From contig DATKCN010000373.1 of assembly GCA_035513175.1 (NCBI GenBank), forward strand, positions 1 through 33,580: a DNA stretch of 33,580 bases, in the 5' to 3' direction. The translations under genes were made by a program, and so were the position numbers. The notes under the pieces are model-generated. The model ran no database searches, was not told the origin of the DNA, and was given only the letters and a program-made list of their open reading frames with translations. The DNA comes from DATKCN01 sp035513175 (lineage in GTDB: Bacteria > Chloroflexota > Chloroflexia > Thermomicrobiales > CFX8). Every line of letters starts with the position of its first letter. Within the stretch, counting starts at the first letter, position 1. Below are positions 1 to 9,287 of the stretch, piece after piece.

Positions 1-213
1 ATCGATGTATTGCGAAGACAGGTCCGTGACCAGCATCTCGACCGATTCGAGCGCGTTATTGGATTGGGTGGCAAGGAATACCGTGACGCGCTGATGTCAA
101 CCTTCAAGGGCGTCGACGTCAAACTCGTGTTCCCGTTCGCAGGATTACCGCTCGGGAAGATGATGAGAGCGACGAAGCAGGCTCTGAGTGGTGGGCCGCC
201 GCCTGACCGTTGA
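1..213 (+). CDS. C-terminal fragment of a DUF6884-like protein
   Basis: The frame is open from the first base of the window and stops with TGA at 211-213, so only about the last 70 residues are present. The visible part reads as a helix, then a GGKEYRDAL segment, a short beta-like stretch (DVKLVFPF) and AGLPLGKMM. This resembles the end of DUF6884 proteins, where a (G)xxYRxxL strand is followed by a hydrophobic strand, a (E/A)GLxxGxxM turn and a final helix. DUF6884 proteins have no established function and often occur in accessory regions. The match is by memory of the family pattern and the N-terminal part is outside the window, so the assignment is tentative. The gene ends about 130 bases before the convergent receiver-domain gene. 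Confidence 0.45.
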   Translation: MDVLRRQVRDQHLDRFERVIGLGGKEYRDALMSTFKGVDVKLVFPFAGLPLGKMMRATKQALSGGPPPDR

Positions 214-346
214 CATCTGTCTCACTGGCAACTCGATGCTAAGCAATCTGGGACATCGGCGGAGAAGCCACGCTGTGACCGTGACGGCCAAGCGCACCCA
301 TGCGCTGTGCTGTAACACGCCAAGAGGCTCTTGCAAAGAGGCCGGT

Positions 347-736
347 TCAAGCTGATGCCAGGGGAGCCGTTCCAGATCGACGAGCGTGAGTGGCGACGAG
401 CGCGAGCAAATGATCAATGTCAAACGGTTTGGCGAGGAAACCATCGGCGGGCAGATCGTCACGGCGCGACAGGAGGTCGGTGCTCACCGACATCGCAATC
501 GTCCGGATGCGTCGTGTGTCGGGATTGTTTTTGAGCATCTGGATCGCCGATATGCCGTCGAGGACCGGCATCATCAGGTCCATCAGAATGAGGGACGGAC
601 GCGCACTGTGTGCGACCATCACACCCGTCGCTCCATCGCTCGCTTGAAGAACCTCGTACCCTCCGATGGTCAGGGTATCAACGATCAGACTTCTGATCGC
701 GTCGTTGTCTTCAACCACCAACACGCCGTTGTTCAT
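347..736 (-). CDS. stand-alone response regulator receiver (REC) protein
   Basis: This 129-residue protein is a single CheY-like receiver domain with no output domain. The acidic pocket is in VVEDN near the N-terminus, the phospho-acceptor Asp is in LILMDLMMP, the switch Ser/Thr is in AMSVS, and the conserved Lys is in LAKPFD. It should be phosphorylated by a histidine kinase and signal by protein-protein contact; neither kinase nor partner lies in the window. The frame is open upstream to an ATG at 835. I chose the ATG at 736 because the REC fold starts only a few residues later (MNNGVLVVEDN) and the 33 extra residues are not REC-like. An AAAGGCG-like element lies about 12 bases upstream of 736. 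It is convergent with the DUF6884-like gene. Confidence 0.85.
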   Translation of the reverse strand: MNNGVLVVEDNDAIRSLIVDTLTIGGYEVLQASDGATGVMVAHSARPSLILMDLMMPVLDGISAIQMLKNNPDTRRIRTIAMSVSTDLLSRRDDLPADGFLAKPFDIDHLLALVATHARRSGTAPLASA

Positions 737-1014
737 CAGACTAAGCGCCTTTCGGGATGCAGCGCTTACCGTCGCGCCGATGCCAGCGAGAGCAGAGTAC
801 AGCCTTTCGGTGCATACGGCATGACGAAAGTTCATGACGCGCGAACCAGTTCGCCTAACAGAAGTCGCGATACGAGCGTCCGCAATGAGCGACGGTTGGT
901 CTGGCGTTCACGCACGGTGATGGTAGAGACTGGGGGATCATTGCGGAGCAGCAGACGGTGTCACAGGGTGCTGGGCGGTGTGAGAGAATGTATGCGTACG
1001 CGGTGAGCACAGTG

Positions 1015-1085
1015 ATCCAGTTGACCCAGAGCTTTCGCGACTCAAAATCAGGGTGGCGGCGGTTCGATCCTGCCCCTCGCCGCCA
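1015..1085 (+). pseudogene. decayed tRNA-like sequence with intact 3' half
   Basis: Reading back from 1085, the sequence ends in CCA after discriminator G and a 7-base acceptor strand CCTCGCC. Before these is a complete T arm: stem GGCGG/CTGCC (one G-U) around the loop TTCGATC. A 5-base variable segment and an anticodon-like loop CTCAAAA precede it, close to the CTCATAA loop of tRNA-Met(CAT), but only 3 of 5 stem bases pair. AGTTGACCCAGAGC resembles a D loop plus 3' D stem, but the 5' D stem and 5' acceptor strand are not convincing. I read it as a degenerate elongator-type tRNA or a tRNA 3' half left at an integration site. It ends 5 bases before the stop codon of the convergent sortase gene. 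The two intact tRNAs of this window do not encode CCA, whereas this one does. Confidence 0.4.
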
Positions 1086-1090
1086 GACTC

Positions 1091-1855
1091 TCAATCGATC
1101 GCAAGCGTCGTGTACACCACGAGCCGCTCATCATACTCACCCGTCGACCTGTTGAAACGTCCGCTGCACGTGATGAGGTTCAGCTGTGCCGCGTCAGCCG
1201 CTCCGAAAATGCGCTCCAGCGGCGCGTCGCTGGCATCGTATGCTTCGACCCCCTGCACCACGAACCGTAGATCGACGCCCGCCGACGTAGTCACGTACAC
1301 CTCATCCCCAGGCGCCAGATCGCCGAGCCGGTAGAAAACGGCCGGTCCTGACGTTGAGTCGAGATGCCCTGCTATGACGGCATTGCCCACCGTCCCTGGC
1401 GGTGGACCACCCTCGTACCAGGCAGCGTCTGTGTAGTTGCTTGGCGTCGCCATCCGCCCCTCGTCGTCGCGCCCTACCCACTGCACGACCGTGTCGACAC
1501 CCAGCGCAGGAATCCAGAGCCGCACCGGCGGTTCGACGAGCTCGACGCCCTCCGGTTCGTCATCTGGCTCCGCGCGCGGCGCCTCGTCCGGCTCGACCGT
1601 CGCCTCGGTCGACCGCGGCGTCTCGACGGCGCCGATCGGCGTTGACGTCGACTCTGGCTCCGGCTCGGCGGCGCCTGTCGTTGGAGCTAACCGCAGAACG
1701 GGCATCCCCGGGACAACCGGCGTCGGAGTAAGGGGTTGTTCCGCGACCGGAGACTGCGCGTCAGGATCGACAGGCACGTTCTCGCGCGAGCACGACGTGG
1801 CGATCATCAGCAGGGCAATCGCGACCAGCGCAGACATAAGGACGTAGCGTCGCAT
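1091..1855 (-). CDS. class F-type sortase with lipoprotein-like or membrane-anchored N-terminus
   Basis: This 254-residue cysteine transpeptidase should join a sorting signal on a secreted protein to the cell envelope. Residues 4-20 form a hydrophobic segment followed by Cys22 (ATSC), which could be a lipobox or simply the end of a membrane anchor. Residues 25-108 are a Pro/Thr/Glu-rich linker. The catalytic domain follows: His164 in AGHLD, Cys230 in LITCSG and Arg244 in DERLVV, the sortase triad in the usual order. The short GHLDS and TCSGRF motifs and lack of a C-terminal helix fit class F. The frame is open to 1969, but the hydrophobic segment sits correctly only if translation starts at the ATG at 1855, which has GGA about 10 bases upstream. 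It is transcribed divergently from the cupredoxin gene, whose C-terminus carries a sorting signal. Confidence 0.85.
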   Translation of the reverse strand: MRRYVLMSALVAIALLMIATSCSRENVPVDPDAQSPVAEQPLTPTPVVPGMPVLRLAPTTGAAEPEPESTSTPIGAVETPRSTEATVEPDEAPRAEPDDEPEGVELVEPPVRLWIPALGVDTVVQWVGRDDEGRMATPSNYTDAAWYEGGPPPGTVGNAVIAGHLDSTSGPAVFYRLGDLAPGDEVYVTTSAGVDLRFVVQGVEAYDASDAPLERIFGAADAAQLNLITCSGRFNRSTGEYDERLVVYTTLAID

Positions 1856-1937
1856 CCAGTGTTCCGATCCATTCCAGGGTAGTCGGCGTCTGCGCGTAGC
1901 TGCTTGTCCCGCGATCCGTCCACGAAGAAGTCTACGT

Positions 1938-1965
1938 AGCCTAGTACAGGGACAGATGTTCTCAA
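1938..1965 (-). promoter_or_regulatory. possible promoter of the first sortase gene
   Basis: On the minus strand TTGAGA (1960-1965) is followed after 16 bases by TAGGCT (1938-1943), upstream of the sortase start at 1855. The -10 match is weak, so this is only a candidate. The rest of the 1856-2011 divergent region shows no other clear element apart from the SD sequence AAGGAG of the cupredoxin gene. Confidence 0.3.
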
Positions 1966-2011
1966 CCATCGCGTGACCGGGGACTTCTCGGTGGAGTGTA
2001 AGGAGACACAG

Positions 2012-2617
2012 ATGTTACGTCGATCCGCGCTGATTGGTTTCATGGTGGCCGTCACGGCCCTCATTGCGATTGCGATCAGTCCCGCTGCGGCTCAGGACCA
2101 GACCGTCGATGTCGAGCTTGGGGACTTCTACATCGAGATGCCGAGCTCGGTCCAGGCGGGAACGATTACGTTCTCGATGTCTAACGTCGGCGCGATGCCG
2201 CACACGATCACGATCGAGGGCAACGGCGTGGACGTTTCGGGCGATGTGCTGTCCGGTGGGCAGTCCGGAACCCTTGAGGTCGAGCTGGCGGCGGGATCCT
2301 ACACCGTCTATTGTCCGATTCCGGGGCACCGTGAAGGCGGCATGGAGCTGACATTGACCGTGATTGGACAGACCGCGCCGACAGCAACGGTGTCCGCGCC
2401 CACCGCGACGGTGTCCGCGCCGACAGCGACGACGGGGACCGGACCGACTGCGACGACTGGCGTTGCGGCGACGGCGACCTCGCTACCGGATGTTCCGCGG
2501 ACCGGCTCAGGCGGCAGCGCGGGTGTCGATGCGGGGACGACCGGAGTTCTCCTGTTGCTCGTCGCGATCATCGGGATCGGCGTGGCAGGCGCGCTCGCGT
2601 ACCGTAGCCAGCGTTAG
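2012..2617 (+). CDS. sortase-anchored cupredoxin (blue copper) surface protein
   Basis: A 201-residue exported type-1 copper protein. Residues 1-27 are a signal peptide ending SPAAAQ. Residues 30-118 form a plastocyanin/sulfocyanin-like domain with copper ligands His64 (PHTI), Cys101 (YCPIPG), His106 and Met111, i.e. C-x4-H-x4-M near the end of the domain. Residues 123-158 are a low-complexity PTAT-rich stalk. VPRTG at 161-165, a hydrophobic helix at about 177-196 and the basic tail YRSQR form a sorting signal of LPxTG type with Pro-Arg-Thr-Gly. The product should carry electrons outside the membrane while attached to the envelope. I chose the ATG at 2012 because AAGGAG lies 7 bases upstream and the signal peptide then starts MLRRS; a longer frame from 1973 is unlikely. 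The divergent sortase is the obvious processing enzyme. The redox partner is unknown. Confidence 0.87.
   Translation: MLRRSALIGFMVAVTALIAIAISPAAAQDQTVDVELGDFYIEMPSSVQAGTITFSMSNVGAMPHTITIEGNGVDVSGDVLSGGQSGTLEVELAAGSYTVYCPIPGHREGGMELTLTVIGQTAPTATVSAPTATVSAPTATTGTGPTATTGVAATATSLPDVPRTGSGGSAGVDAGTTGVLLLLVAIIGIGVAGALAYRSQR
2378..2440 (+). repeat. 21-bp tandem repeat (3 units) in the cupredoxin stalk
   Basis: Three 21-base units encode PTATVSA, PTATVSA and a diverged PTAT unit. They make a Pro/Thr/Ala-rich stalk between the copper domain and the wall-sorting signal. Copy number in such repeats often varies between strains. Confidence 0.7.
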
Positions 2618-2636
2618 ATCTACTTCCGACTTCCAG

Positions 2637-2674
2637 GCGGGCGGCGTGCCGGGTCGAGACGGCGCGCCGCCCGC
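2637..2674 (+). terminator. hairpin terminator after the cupredoxin gene
   Basis: A 10-bp perfect stem GCGGGCGGCG/CGCCGCCCGC continues inward through one G-U pair and four G-C pairs to an 8-base loop (GGTCGAGA), 19 bases after the stop codon. It lacks a T run (CTCCCCCTG follows), so it may work poorly as an intrinsic terminator or mark an mRNA 3' end. Confidence 0.55.
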
Positions 2675-2728
2675 TCCCCCTGCCACGCCTTCCTGCGCGC
2701 TACCCATAACTGGTGCGTTTACCGTGCG

Positions 2729-2757
2729 CTGACACGCGCCCGGTTTACCGGTATACT
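2729..2757 (+). promoter_or_regulatory. sigma-70-type promoter of hppA
   Basis: CTGACA (2729-2734), a 17-base spacer and TATACT (2752-2757) give five of six matches in both boxes. Transcription would begin near 2764. That lies at or past the ATG at 2763, which is why the hppA start is placed at the downstream GTG. Confidence 0.75.
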
Positions 2758-2819
2758 CGCCGATGGCCGCTCGGTGGGGTGAGCGCCGCTTCGCGATTTC
2801 TCTGGGGGGAAGTGCGTCT

Positions 2820-4910
<2,091 letters not shown>

Positions 4911-5008
4911 TCCTCCCGCCGACAGCTCGGAGCTCGACACACGGAGGGAGGCCGGCGCGGCCCGTCCTTTCCCACTGCCGTGGTCCCGATGACATGCCGC
5001 GCCGCGCG

Positions 5009-5704
5009 CTACGACGGATGTCGGTCCTCGCGCCTGGCCAGCGAACGGCTGCGCAACAGGCGGTACATGTCCGGCTCTTCCACCCGCTCGCGCCCGATGG
5101 TCGAGCGATAGATGATCGACACCACGATCGACGCCGGTCCCCAGAAGATCACGTAGGCGCTGAGCGTCAGCACGATCATTACGCAGTAGAACATCGCAAA
5201 CCAGACGAACGTCATCAGCGCCTGCATCGGATCTGTGAAGTCCACGCCCCGCTCCGACAGCGGCCCCTCAAGCTCGAAGCGTGTCCGGAACGTATTGAGC
5301 GCGTAGAACACCGGGAGCGCCAGCGGCGCAAGCACAATCGGCATGAGGTAGCCACGCGCGTATCGCGCGTACAGGTACGCGCCGCCCAGCACCGCGAGGC
5401 CGAACAGCGCGAACGTGGTCACGCGCAGCACGTCAGCAGGAGGATCGTACAGGTATGGGTCGCTTCGCCAGCGCTCCTTCTCACCCATCATGAAGCCCAG
5501 CATCTGCCGCCAGTTGTCTACGACCGCGACCCACAGCACACATGCGAGCATGAGCCCGATTGACGCCCGCGTGACAATCCGCGCCCACGGCGCCCGGTCG
5601 AACCACATCCAGCGCAGGATCGATCCTTCGCGGCGCACGAACAGCCAGATCGTCAGCAGGAGAGTCAGAAGTATCGGATAATCGCTCGCGAGGAAATTGA
5701 ACAT
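5009..5704 (-). CDS. integral membrane protein of unknown function
   Basis: A 231-residue protein that I do not recognise. It has five or six hydrophobic segments, at about 8-24, 44-62, 96-112, 119-137 and 163-185, the last possibly two helices. A short Arg-rich cytoplasmic tail (RSRSLARRED) follows. Hydrophilic stretches between helices 2 and 3 (DNWRQM, EKERWRSDPYLYDPP) and 4 and 5 (FRTRFELEGPLSERG) could be external or cytosolic loops. No catalytic motif, transporter signature or metal-binding cluster is visible. It is convergent with hppA and starts about 180 bases from the tRNA-Gly gene transcribed the other way. The frame, composition and regular helix pattern support a real gene, but no SD sequence clearly marks the ATG at 5704. 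Confidence 0.65.
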   Translation of the reverse strand: MFNFLASDYPILLTLLLTIWLFVRREGSILRWMWFDRAPWARIVTRASIGLMLACVLWVAVVDNWRQMLGFMMGEKERWRSDPYLYDPPADVLRVTTFALFGLAVLGGAYLYARYARGYLMPIVLAPLALPVFYALNTFRTRFELEGPLSERGVDFTDPMQALMTFVWFAMFYCVMIVLTLSAYVIFWGPASIVVSIIYRSTIGRERVEEPDMYRLLRSRSLARREDRHPS

Positions 5705-5829
5705 TGAGTGCAGACCGCGTTTCTACGTGCCAATGAGTCAACGAATGGGGCAATTCCGACGCGCGCCGCGCCATCCGCGAGTGTACATCGTGGGGGTTGC
5801 CACGACGACCAGCCGGGCGGCGAACATTC

Positions 5830-5858
5830 TTGACGAGCCCCCGGAGCCGGGGTACACT
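5830..5858 (+). promoter_or_regulatory. promoter of the tRNA-Gly/tRNA-Leu unit
   Basis: TTGACG (5830-5835), a 17-base spacer and TACACT (5853-5858) lie 23 bases before the tRNA-Gly 5' end. Transcription would start near 5865, leaving a short 5' leader for RNase P. Confidence 0.65.
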
Positions 5859-5881
5859 ACAAGCGTCAGCAGCGCTGGCGC

Positions 5882-5953
5882 GCGGAAGTGGCTCAGTGGT
5901 AGAGCATCTCCTTGCCAAGGAGAAGGTCGCGAGTTCGAATCTCGTCTTCCGCT
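5882..5953 (+). tRNA. tRNA-Gly (GCC)
   Basis: A full cloverleaf is visible. The acceptor stem is GCGGAAG/CTTCCGC with discriminator T5953. The D arm is GCTCAGTGGTAGAGC, the anticodon stem TCTCC/GGAGA surrounds TTGCCAA (anticodon GCC), and the T arm is GCGAG TTCGAAT CTCGT. CCA is not encoded; the genome has CCG. A rho-independent terminator follows 5 bases later. Confidence 0.97.
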
Positions 5954-5957
5954 CCGC

Positions 5958-5981
5958 AAAGGGCCTCCGTGGCCCTTTTTT
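5958..5981 (+). terminator. rho-independent terminator between the two tRNA genes
   Basis: AAAGGGCC, a 5-base loop TCCGT and GGCCCTTT form an 8-bp stem that ends in a run of six T. It terminates the tRNA-Gly transcript, so the tRNA-Leu gene 37 bases on needs its own promoter or read-through. Confidence 0.9.
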
Positions 5982-6017
5982 CGTGCCTGCCACGACGGTT
6001 CAGCGCAGCTGAACCAC

Positions 6018-6100
6018 GCGGAAATGGCGGAATGGCAGACGCTGCGGTCTTAAAAACCGTTGGGGGCAACCCCGTCCGGGTTCGAGTCCCGGTTTCCGCA
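6018..6100 (+). tRNA. tRNA-Leu (TAA)
   Basis: A class II tRNA with acceptor stem GCGGAAA/TTTCCGC and discriminator A6100. The anticodon stem GCGGT/ACCGT surrounds CTTAAAA (anticodon TAA). There is a long variable arm (GGGGGCAACCCC) and T arm CCGGG TTCGAGT CCCGG. CCA is not encoded; CCC follows. The region 6101-6214 up to the convergent sortase stop holds no recognisable feature. Confidence 0.97.
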
Positions 6101-6214
6101 CCCTCAGGCTTTCGCCACTCACGCAGGCATCAATGCTTCAAGCTACGGGTTTCCTGCTGGCAGGATAGTCATCTGCCTCAATCGGCTTGGCGCGCGTCCC
6201 GCTTTACTCCCAAG

Positions 6215-7105
6215 TCAGCGCGAGGCGACGCGCTCCTCGACGGCGGCGTATTCCGCTCGGACGACCAGCCGGCTTTCATACGTCCGCGTGTCGGGGTCCC
6301 ACGTTCCCGCGCAGGTGATCAGCGTCAGGACGGGCTGATCGATCGGGCCCAGCACCTCGACCGCCGAGCCGTCCACGAACGCGACCCACTCGACGACGTA
6401 AATGTGCGTCTGAGTCGTCGTCAGGACTCGCACCTCGTCCCCCGGCTTCAGATCGCCCAGCCGCGCGAAGATCGCTGCCTCGCCATCGACGTGGCCGAGC
6501 AGGACGACGTTGCCTGCCGTCGCGGGAAACGCGCTACGGAAGTACCAGCCCGCGTACGGCTGCCGTGGCAGGCTGTCGCTCGTCGTGATCCGCACCGGCA
6601 CGTCCACACCGATAGCCGGCGCCACCAGCCCTACCGGTGGCAGCGGAACGTCGGCGCGGGGCGTCGGAGCGAGGTTCCGCGCTTTGGCCGACGTCGTCGG
6701 TGGCCACGACGGCGTCGGATCATTCACAGCCACACCTGACGAAGGCGTCTCGGTTACCGGCGTTGTTGCGTCGTCCGTCACGGGCTGCGCTTGCTCGGCA
6801 CTTGCCGACGCCGCGCGCGGTGAAACGACCGCGGTTGGCTGGACGAGGTAGACGCGAGCGCCGTCGCTCTCGATAAAGACGTGGCCGGACGGCGTTCGTG
6901 ACTCGAAGTTCTGCAGGTAGACGTGATAGCTCGCCAGGAGCGTCACCAGACCGGCCATCACGCACACCCCGACAAAGGCGAGGTTGTACGCCCAGACCAG
7001 CGCGTCACGACCCTGCTTCAGGGACGCTTCGGGGACGCTGTCAACTGGACGCCTGACGATCGGCCTAATCGCCGACACGGCCGGCACCTCGTCGCGCGCG
7101 GACAC
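6215..7105 (-). CDS. class F-type sortase, membrane-anchored
   Basis: A 296-residue sortase, paralogous in design to the one at 1091-1855. Residues 38-58 form a membrane helix after a cytoplasmic tail, residues 85-150 a Thr/Pro/Ala linker, and residues 158-290 the catalytic domain. The triad is His205 (LLGHVDG), Cys265 (LITCAG) and Arg279 (ESRLVV). The start is a GTG at 7105 lying 41 bases inside the upstream surface-protein gene, so translation is probably coupled to it. Several other in-frame GTG codons just downstream (in VPAV) could also serve, and none has a clear SD sequence. The adjacent gene encodes a protein with an IPRTG sorting signal, the likely substrate. Confidence 0.87.
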   Translation of the reverse strand: MSARDEVPAVSAIRPIVRRPVDSVPEASLKQGRDALVWAYNLAFVGVCVMAGLVTLLASYHVYLQNFESRTPSGHVFIESDGARVYLVQPTAVVSPRAASASAEQAQPVTDDATTPVTETPSSGVAVNDPTPSWPPTTSAKARNLAPTPRADVPLPPVGLVAPAIGVDVPVRITTSDSLPRQPYAGWYFRSAFPATAGNVVLLGHVDGEAAIFARLGDLKPGDEVRVLTTTQTHIYVVEWVAFVDGSAVEVLGPIDQPVLTLITCAGTWDPDTRTYESRLVVRAEYAAVEERVASR

Positions 7106-7757
7106 GGACGCGGCGTGGCAACCGCTGCGACGTTCCCAGCAACGATGTCGCTACAAGCAGCGCCACACACGTTGCGATCAGGCTGGCGGTGAGCAGACCA
7201 CTTCCAATCCCGGCTCCGCCGTCCGGACCGACGCCGGTGCGGGGAATCTCCGTCACCGCCTCGTCGCCCGACCCCGCGTTTGTCAGCACGTACACGCCCT
7301 CAATTGGGAACGCAAGTGGCGGGTCGATGGCGACCGGAATCGCCAGCAGGCTGAACACCGGCCCCTGATAGTTCACGTATGCCATCGAGCCGCTCGAGCG
7401 GATCGTCGCTTCGCGCGGGACATCGGGCTCCAGTCCCGGCATCTGCCAGGTGTCGATCGACGTCATCGTCAGCTGAAAGCTGCTCTCCGCGCCTTGGCCG
7501 CCACCGGCTTCGACAACGGAGTCGCCTCGTCCGGAAGCGCTCGCCGGTTCCCCGTCGATCGTGCCTTCATACACCCACGAGCCTTCCCCGGTCACATCGT
7601 CGTAGTTGACCGTCAAGACGCCGACCGAACGCGTGCCAAGAATTGGAACCGTAAGATCGGACTGAAACACAGCCGTTCGTTCGGCTGCAAGGGTTGGCTC
7701 AACCGTCGCAACCGCCAGCAACCCGACGATCAATGGAACGATCGCAAGCTTCCGCAT
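7065..7757 (-). CDS. sortase-anchored surface protein of unknown function
   Basis: A 230-residue exported protein. Residues 1-24 are a signal peptide (MRKLAIVP to TLAA). Residues 25-160 are a beta-rich domain that I do not recognise. IPRTG at 171-175, a hydrophobic helix at about 187-208 and a very basic tail (RLPRRVRVRARR) form a sorting signal. The motif has the same PRTG core as the cupredoxin at 2012-2617. The frame extends to an ATG at 7778, but the ATG at 7757 puts the signal peptide at the N-terminus and has a G-rich SD-like GGTGGGGGG about 10 bases upstream. The last 41 bases overlap the sortase gene in another frame, so the pair is one operon with the substrate first. A TATACT at 7852-7857 on this strand might be the -10 box, but no -35 supports it. 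Confidence 0.75.
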   Translation of the reverse strand: MRKLAIVPLIVGLLAVATVEPTLAAERTAVFQSDLTVPILGTRSVGVLTVNYDDVTGEGSWVYEGTIDGEPASASGRGDSVVEAGGGQGAESSFQLTMTSIDTWQMPGLEPDVPREATIRSSGSMAYVNYQGPVFSLLAIPVAIDPPLAFPIEGVYVLTNAGSGDEAVTEIPRTGVGPDGGAGIGSGLLTASLIATCVALLVATSLLGTSQRLPRRVRVRARRGAGRVGD

Positions 7758-7889
7758 CCGGCAATGCCCCCCACCCAAGCTCGTCCGGCGGCTCGCGCCA
7801 AGCCGGCATCAATGCCCGCAACCGGACCCGGAGTCAACGTCACGCCGGGACAGTATAGCGCCCATCCAGGAGGTTCGCGGTGTCGAATG

Positions 7890-9170
7890 TCAAGCGGAGC
7901 GGGACCGGCTTCGGCCAGGTCTCGTCCCGGCGCTGAAGCGAGCGGCATCGAACGACGTCAGCGCGGTCGAATCCTCGGCGGAGAGCATGGCATCCGCCAA
8001 CGCGCGGGCAGTCGCTGGCGCGAGCGTGACCCCCAGCATGGCATGTCCAGTCGCGACGAACACGTTGGCGAGGCGCGGCATACGACCGATGATCGGCAGC
8101 CCGTCCGGGGTCAGCGGCCGCATCCCCACCCACACTCGCCCGTCGTCACCCGCGGGCCAGCCCGCGAGATATGCGTGTCCGGCGCGCCTGATCGCCGCCA
8201 CGCGTGACGGCTCCAGCCGTAGGTTCTGGCCCGACAACTCCATCGTTCCGGCCAGGCGCAACGCCCCGTCGAACGGGGTGCAGGCCACCCTCGCTTCGAT
8301 CAGGTCGATGGGGCGAGTGACCGTCGGTTCCTTCATGTCGACGGTGATGCTGTAACCCTTGCCCGCTTGAATCGGCAACGACACCCCGAACTGCCGCGCC
8401 ACGTCGCCGGACCACGCGCCTGCCGCGACCAGCACGGAGTCGCACTCAATCGCTCCCTCCGGCGTCTCTACTGCCCTTGCCTCGCCGTTCACGACGCGCG
8501 CGCCGGTAATCTCGGTGTTCTCGGAGATTGCGCCGCCCAGCTGGATCACGGCCGACGCCAGCGCCGCGGTCAACTGTTCGGGCCTGACCGAGCGCTCGTT
8601 CGGGAGCAGGAATCCGCCCGCGACTCGGGTCGAAATCCCAGGCTCCAGGTCACGCAGGTCAGCGCCACTCAGCCGTTCGACCGGCGTGTATCCAAAGCTG
8701 GAAAGTTGCTCTATGTCCGCCACCGCGTGCCCCACAGCCGCGTCGCTCAGTCCCGCGTACAGTAGGCCGTCCTGCTTCATCTCGAACGCCAGGCCCTCGG
8801 CGCGCCACGCGTCGAACAGCCGCATCGTGTCGGCATTCAGCGCCATCACCGCGTTCAGCCCGGACCGGTGCGGTTCTGCTCGGCAATTGCGCCAGAAGCG
8901 CCATAGCCACGCCGCGAAAGGTGGATCCAGCCGGGGCCGAATGTAGAGAGGGCTGTCGCGTCGCACCATCCAGCGAAGTGACGTGGCGACCAGGCCGGGC
9001 GCGGGAATGGGCGCCGACATCGCCGGAACGACCCAGCCCGCGTTGCCCGCCGAGCAGGCCTGGCCCGCCTTGCCGCGATCGAAGACGTGCGCGTCCCGCC
9101 CGGACTTCAACAGCTCGTACGCGCACGCGAGGCCGATGACCCCCGCGCCGATGACGACCGTTTTACCCAT
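7890..9170 (-). CDS. FAD-dependent D-amino acid dehydrogenase / glycine oxidase-like protein
   Basis: A 426-residue member of the DAO flavoprotein family, related to DadA. The dinucleotide-binding motif is VIGAGVIG at residues 6-13, followed by FDRGKAGQACSAGNAGW, the FAD-contact loop common in DadA-type proteins. A central block (LLPNERSVRPEQLTAAL) and VLVAAGAWSG complete the FAD domain. The C-terminal VWVGMRPLTPDGLPIIG and TGHAMLGVTLAP blocks close the flavin site as in DadA. It probably oxidises a D-amino or secondary amino acid to the keto acid and passes electrons to the respiratory chain; the exact substrate cannot be read from sequence. The final 20 residues are Arg/Ser-rich and look unstructured. 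It starts 117 bases before the end of the ABC-F gene on the same strand, with no clear SD sequence. Confidence 0.85.
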   Translation of the reverse strand: MGKTVVIGAGVIGLACAYELLKSGRDAHVFDRGKAGQACSAGNAGWVVPAMSAPIPAPGLVATSLRWMVRRDSPLYIRPRLDPPFAAWLWRFWRNCRAEPHRSGLNAVMALNADTMRLFDAWRAEGLAFEMKQDGLLYAGLSDAAVGHAVADIEQLSSFGYTPVERLSGADLRDLEPGISTRVAGGFLLPNERSVRPEQLTAALASAVIQLGGAISENTEITGARVVNGEARAVETPEGAIECDSVLVAAGAWSGDVARQFGVSLPIQAGKGYSITVDMKEPTVTRPIDLIEARVACTPFDGALRLAGTMELSGQNLRLEPSRVAAIRRAGHAYLAGWPAGDDGRVWVGMRPLTPDGLPIIGRMPRLANVFVATGHAMLGVTLAPATARALADAMLSAEDSTALTSFDAARFSAGTRPGRSRSRSA

Positions 9171-9287
9171 GACCGCTCGCTATCTCGAACCTGCCGCTCA
9201 CGACATTCGCTCCGCGCCCGTGCCCGCACTGAATCGCATCAGACGCGCCTGAATGACCGCTGCCTTGCAGGGGAGCCACGACAGAGA

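Noticed and set aside
4913..4962. Possible bidirectional terminator between hppA and the membrane-protein gene
   Set aside because: Only a 6-bp CCTCCC/GGGAGG pairing with a long loop and no T run; too weak to list.
7852..7857. TATACT (minus strand) as promoter of the IPRTG surface-protein gene
   Set aside because: Position is suitable but no -35 box supports it, so it is mentioned only in the gene entry.
6984..8207. Long plus-strand open frame across the surface-protein and oxidase genes
   Set aside because: Arg/His/Pro-rich product, antisense to well-supported genes; no SD sequence or domain.
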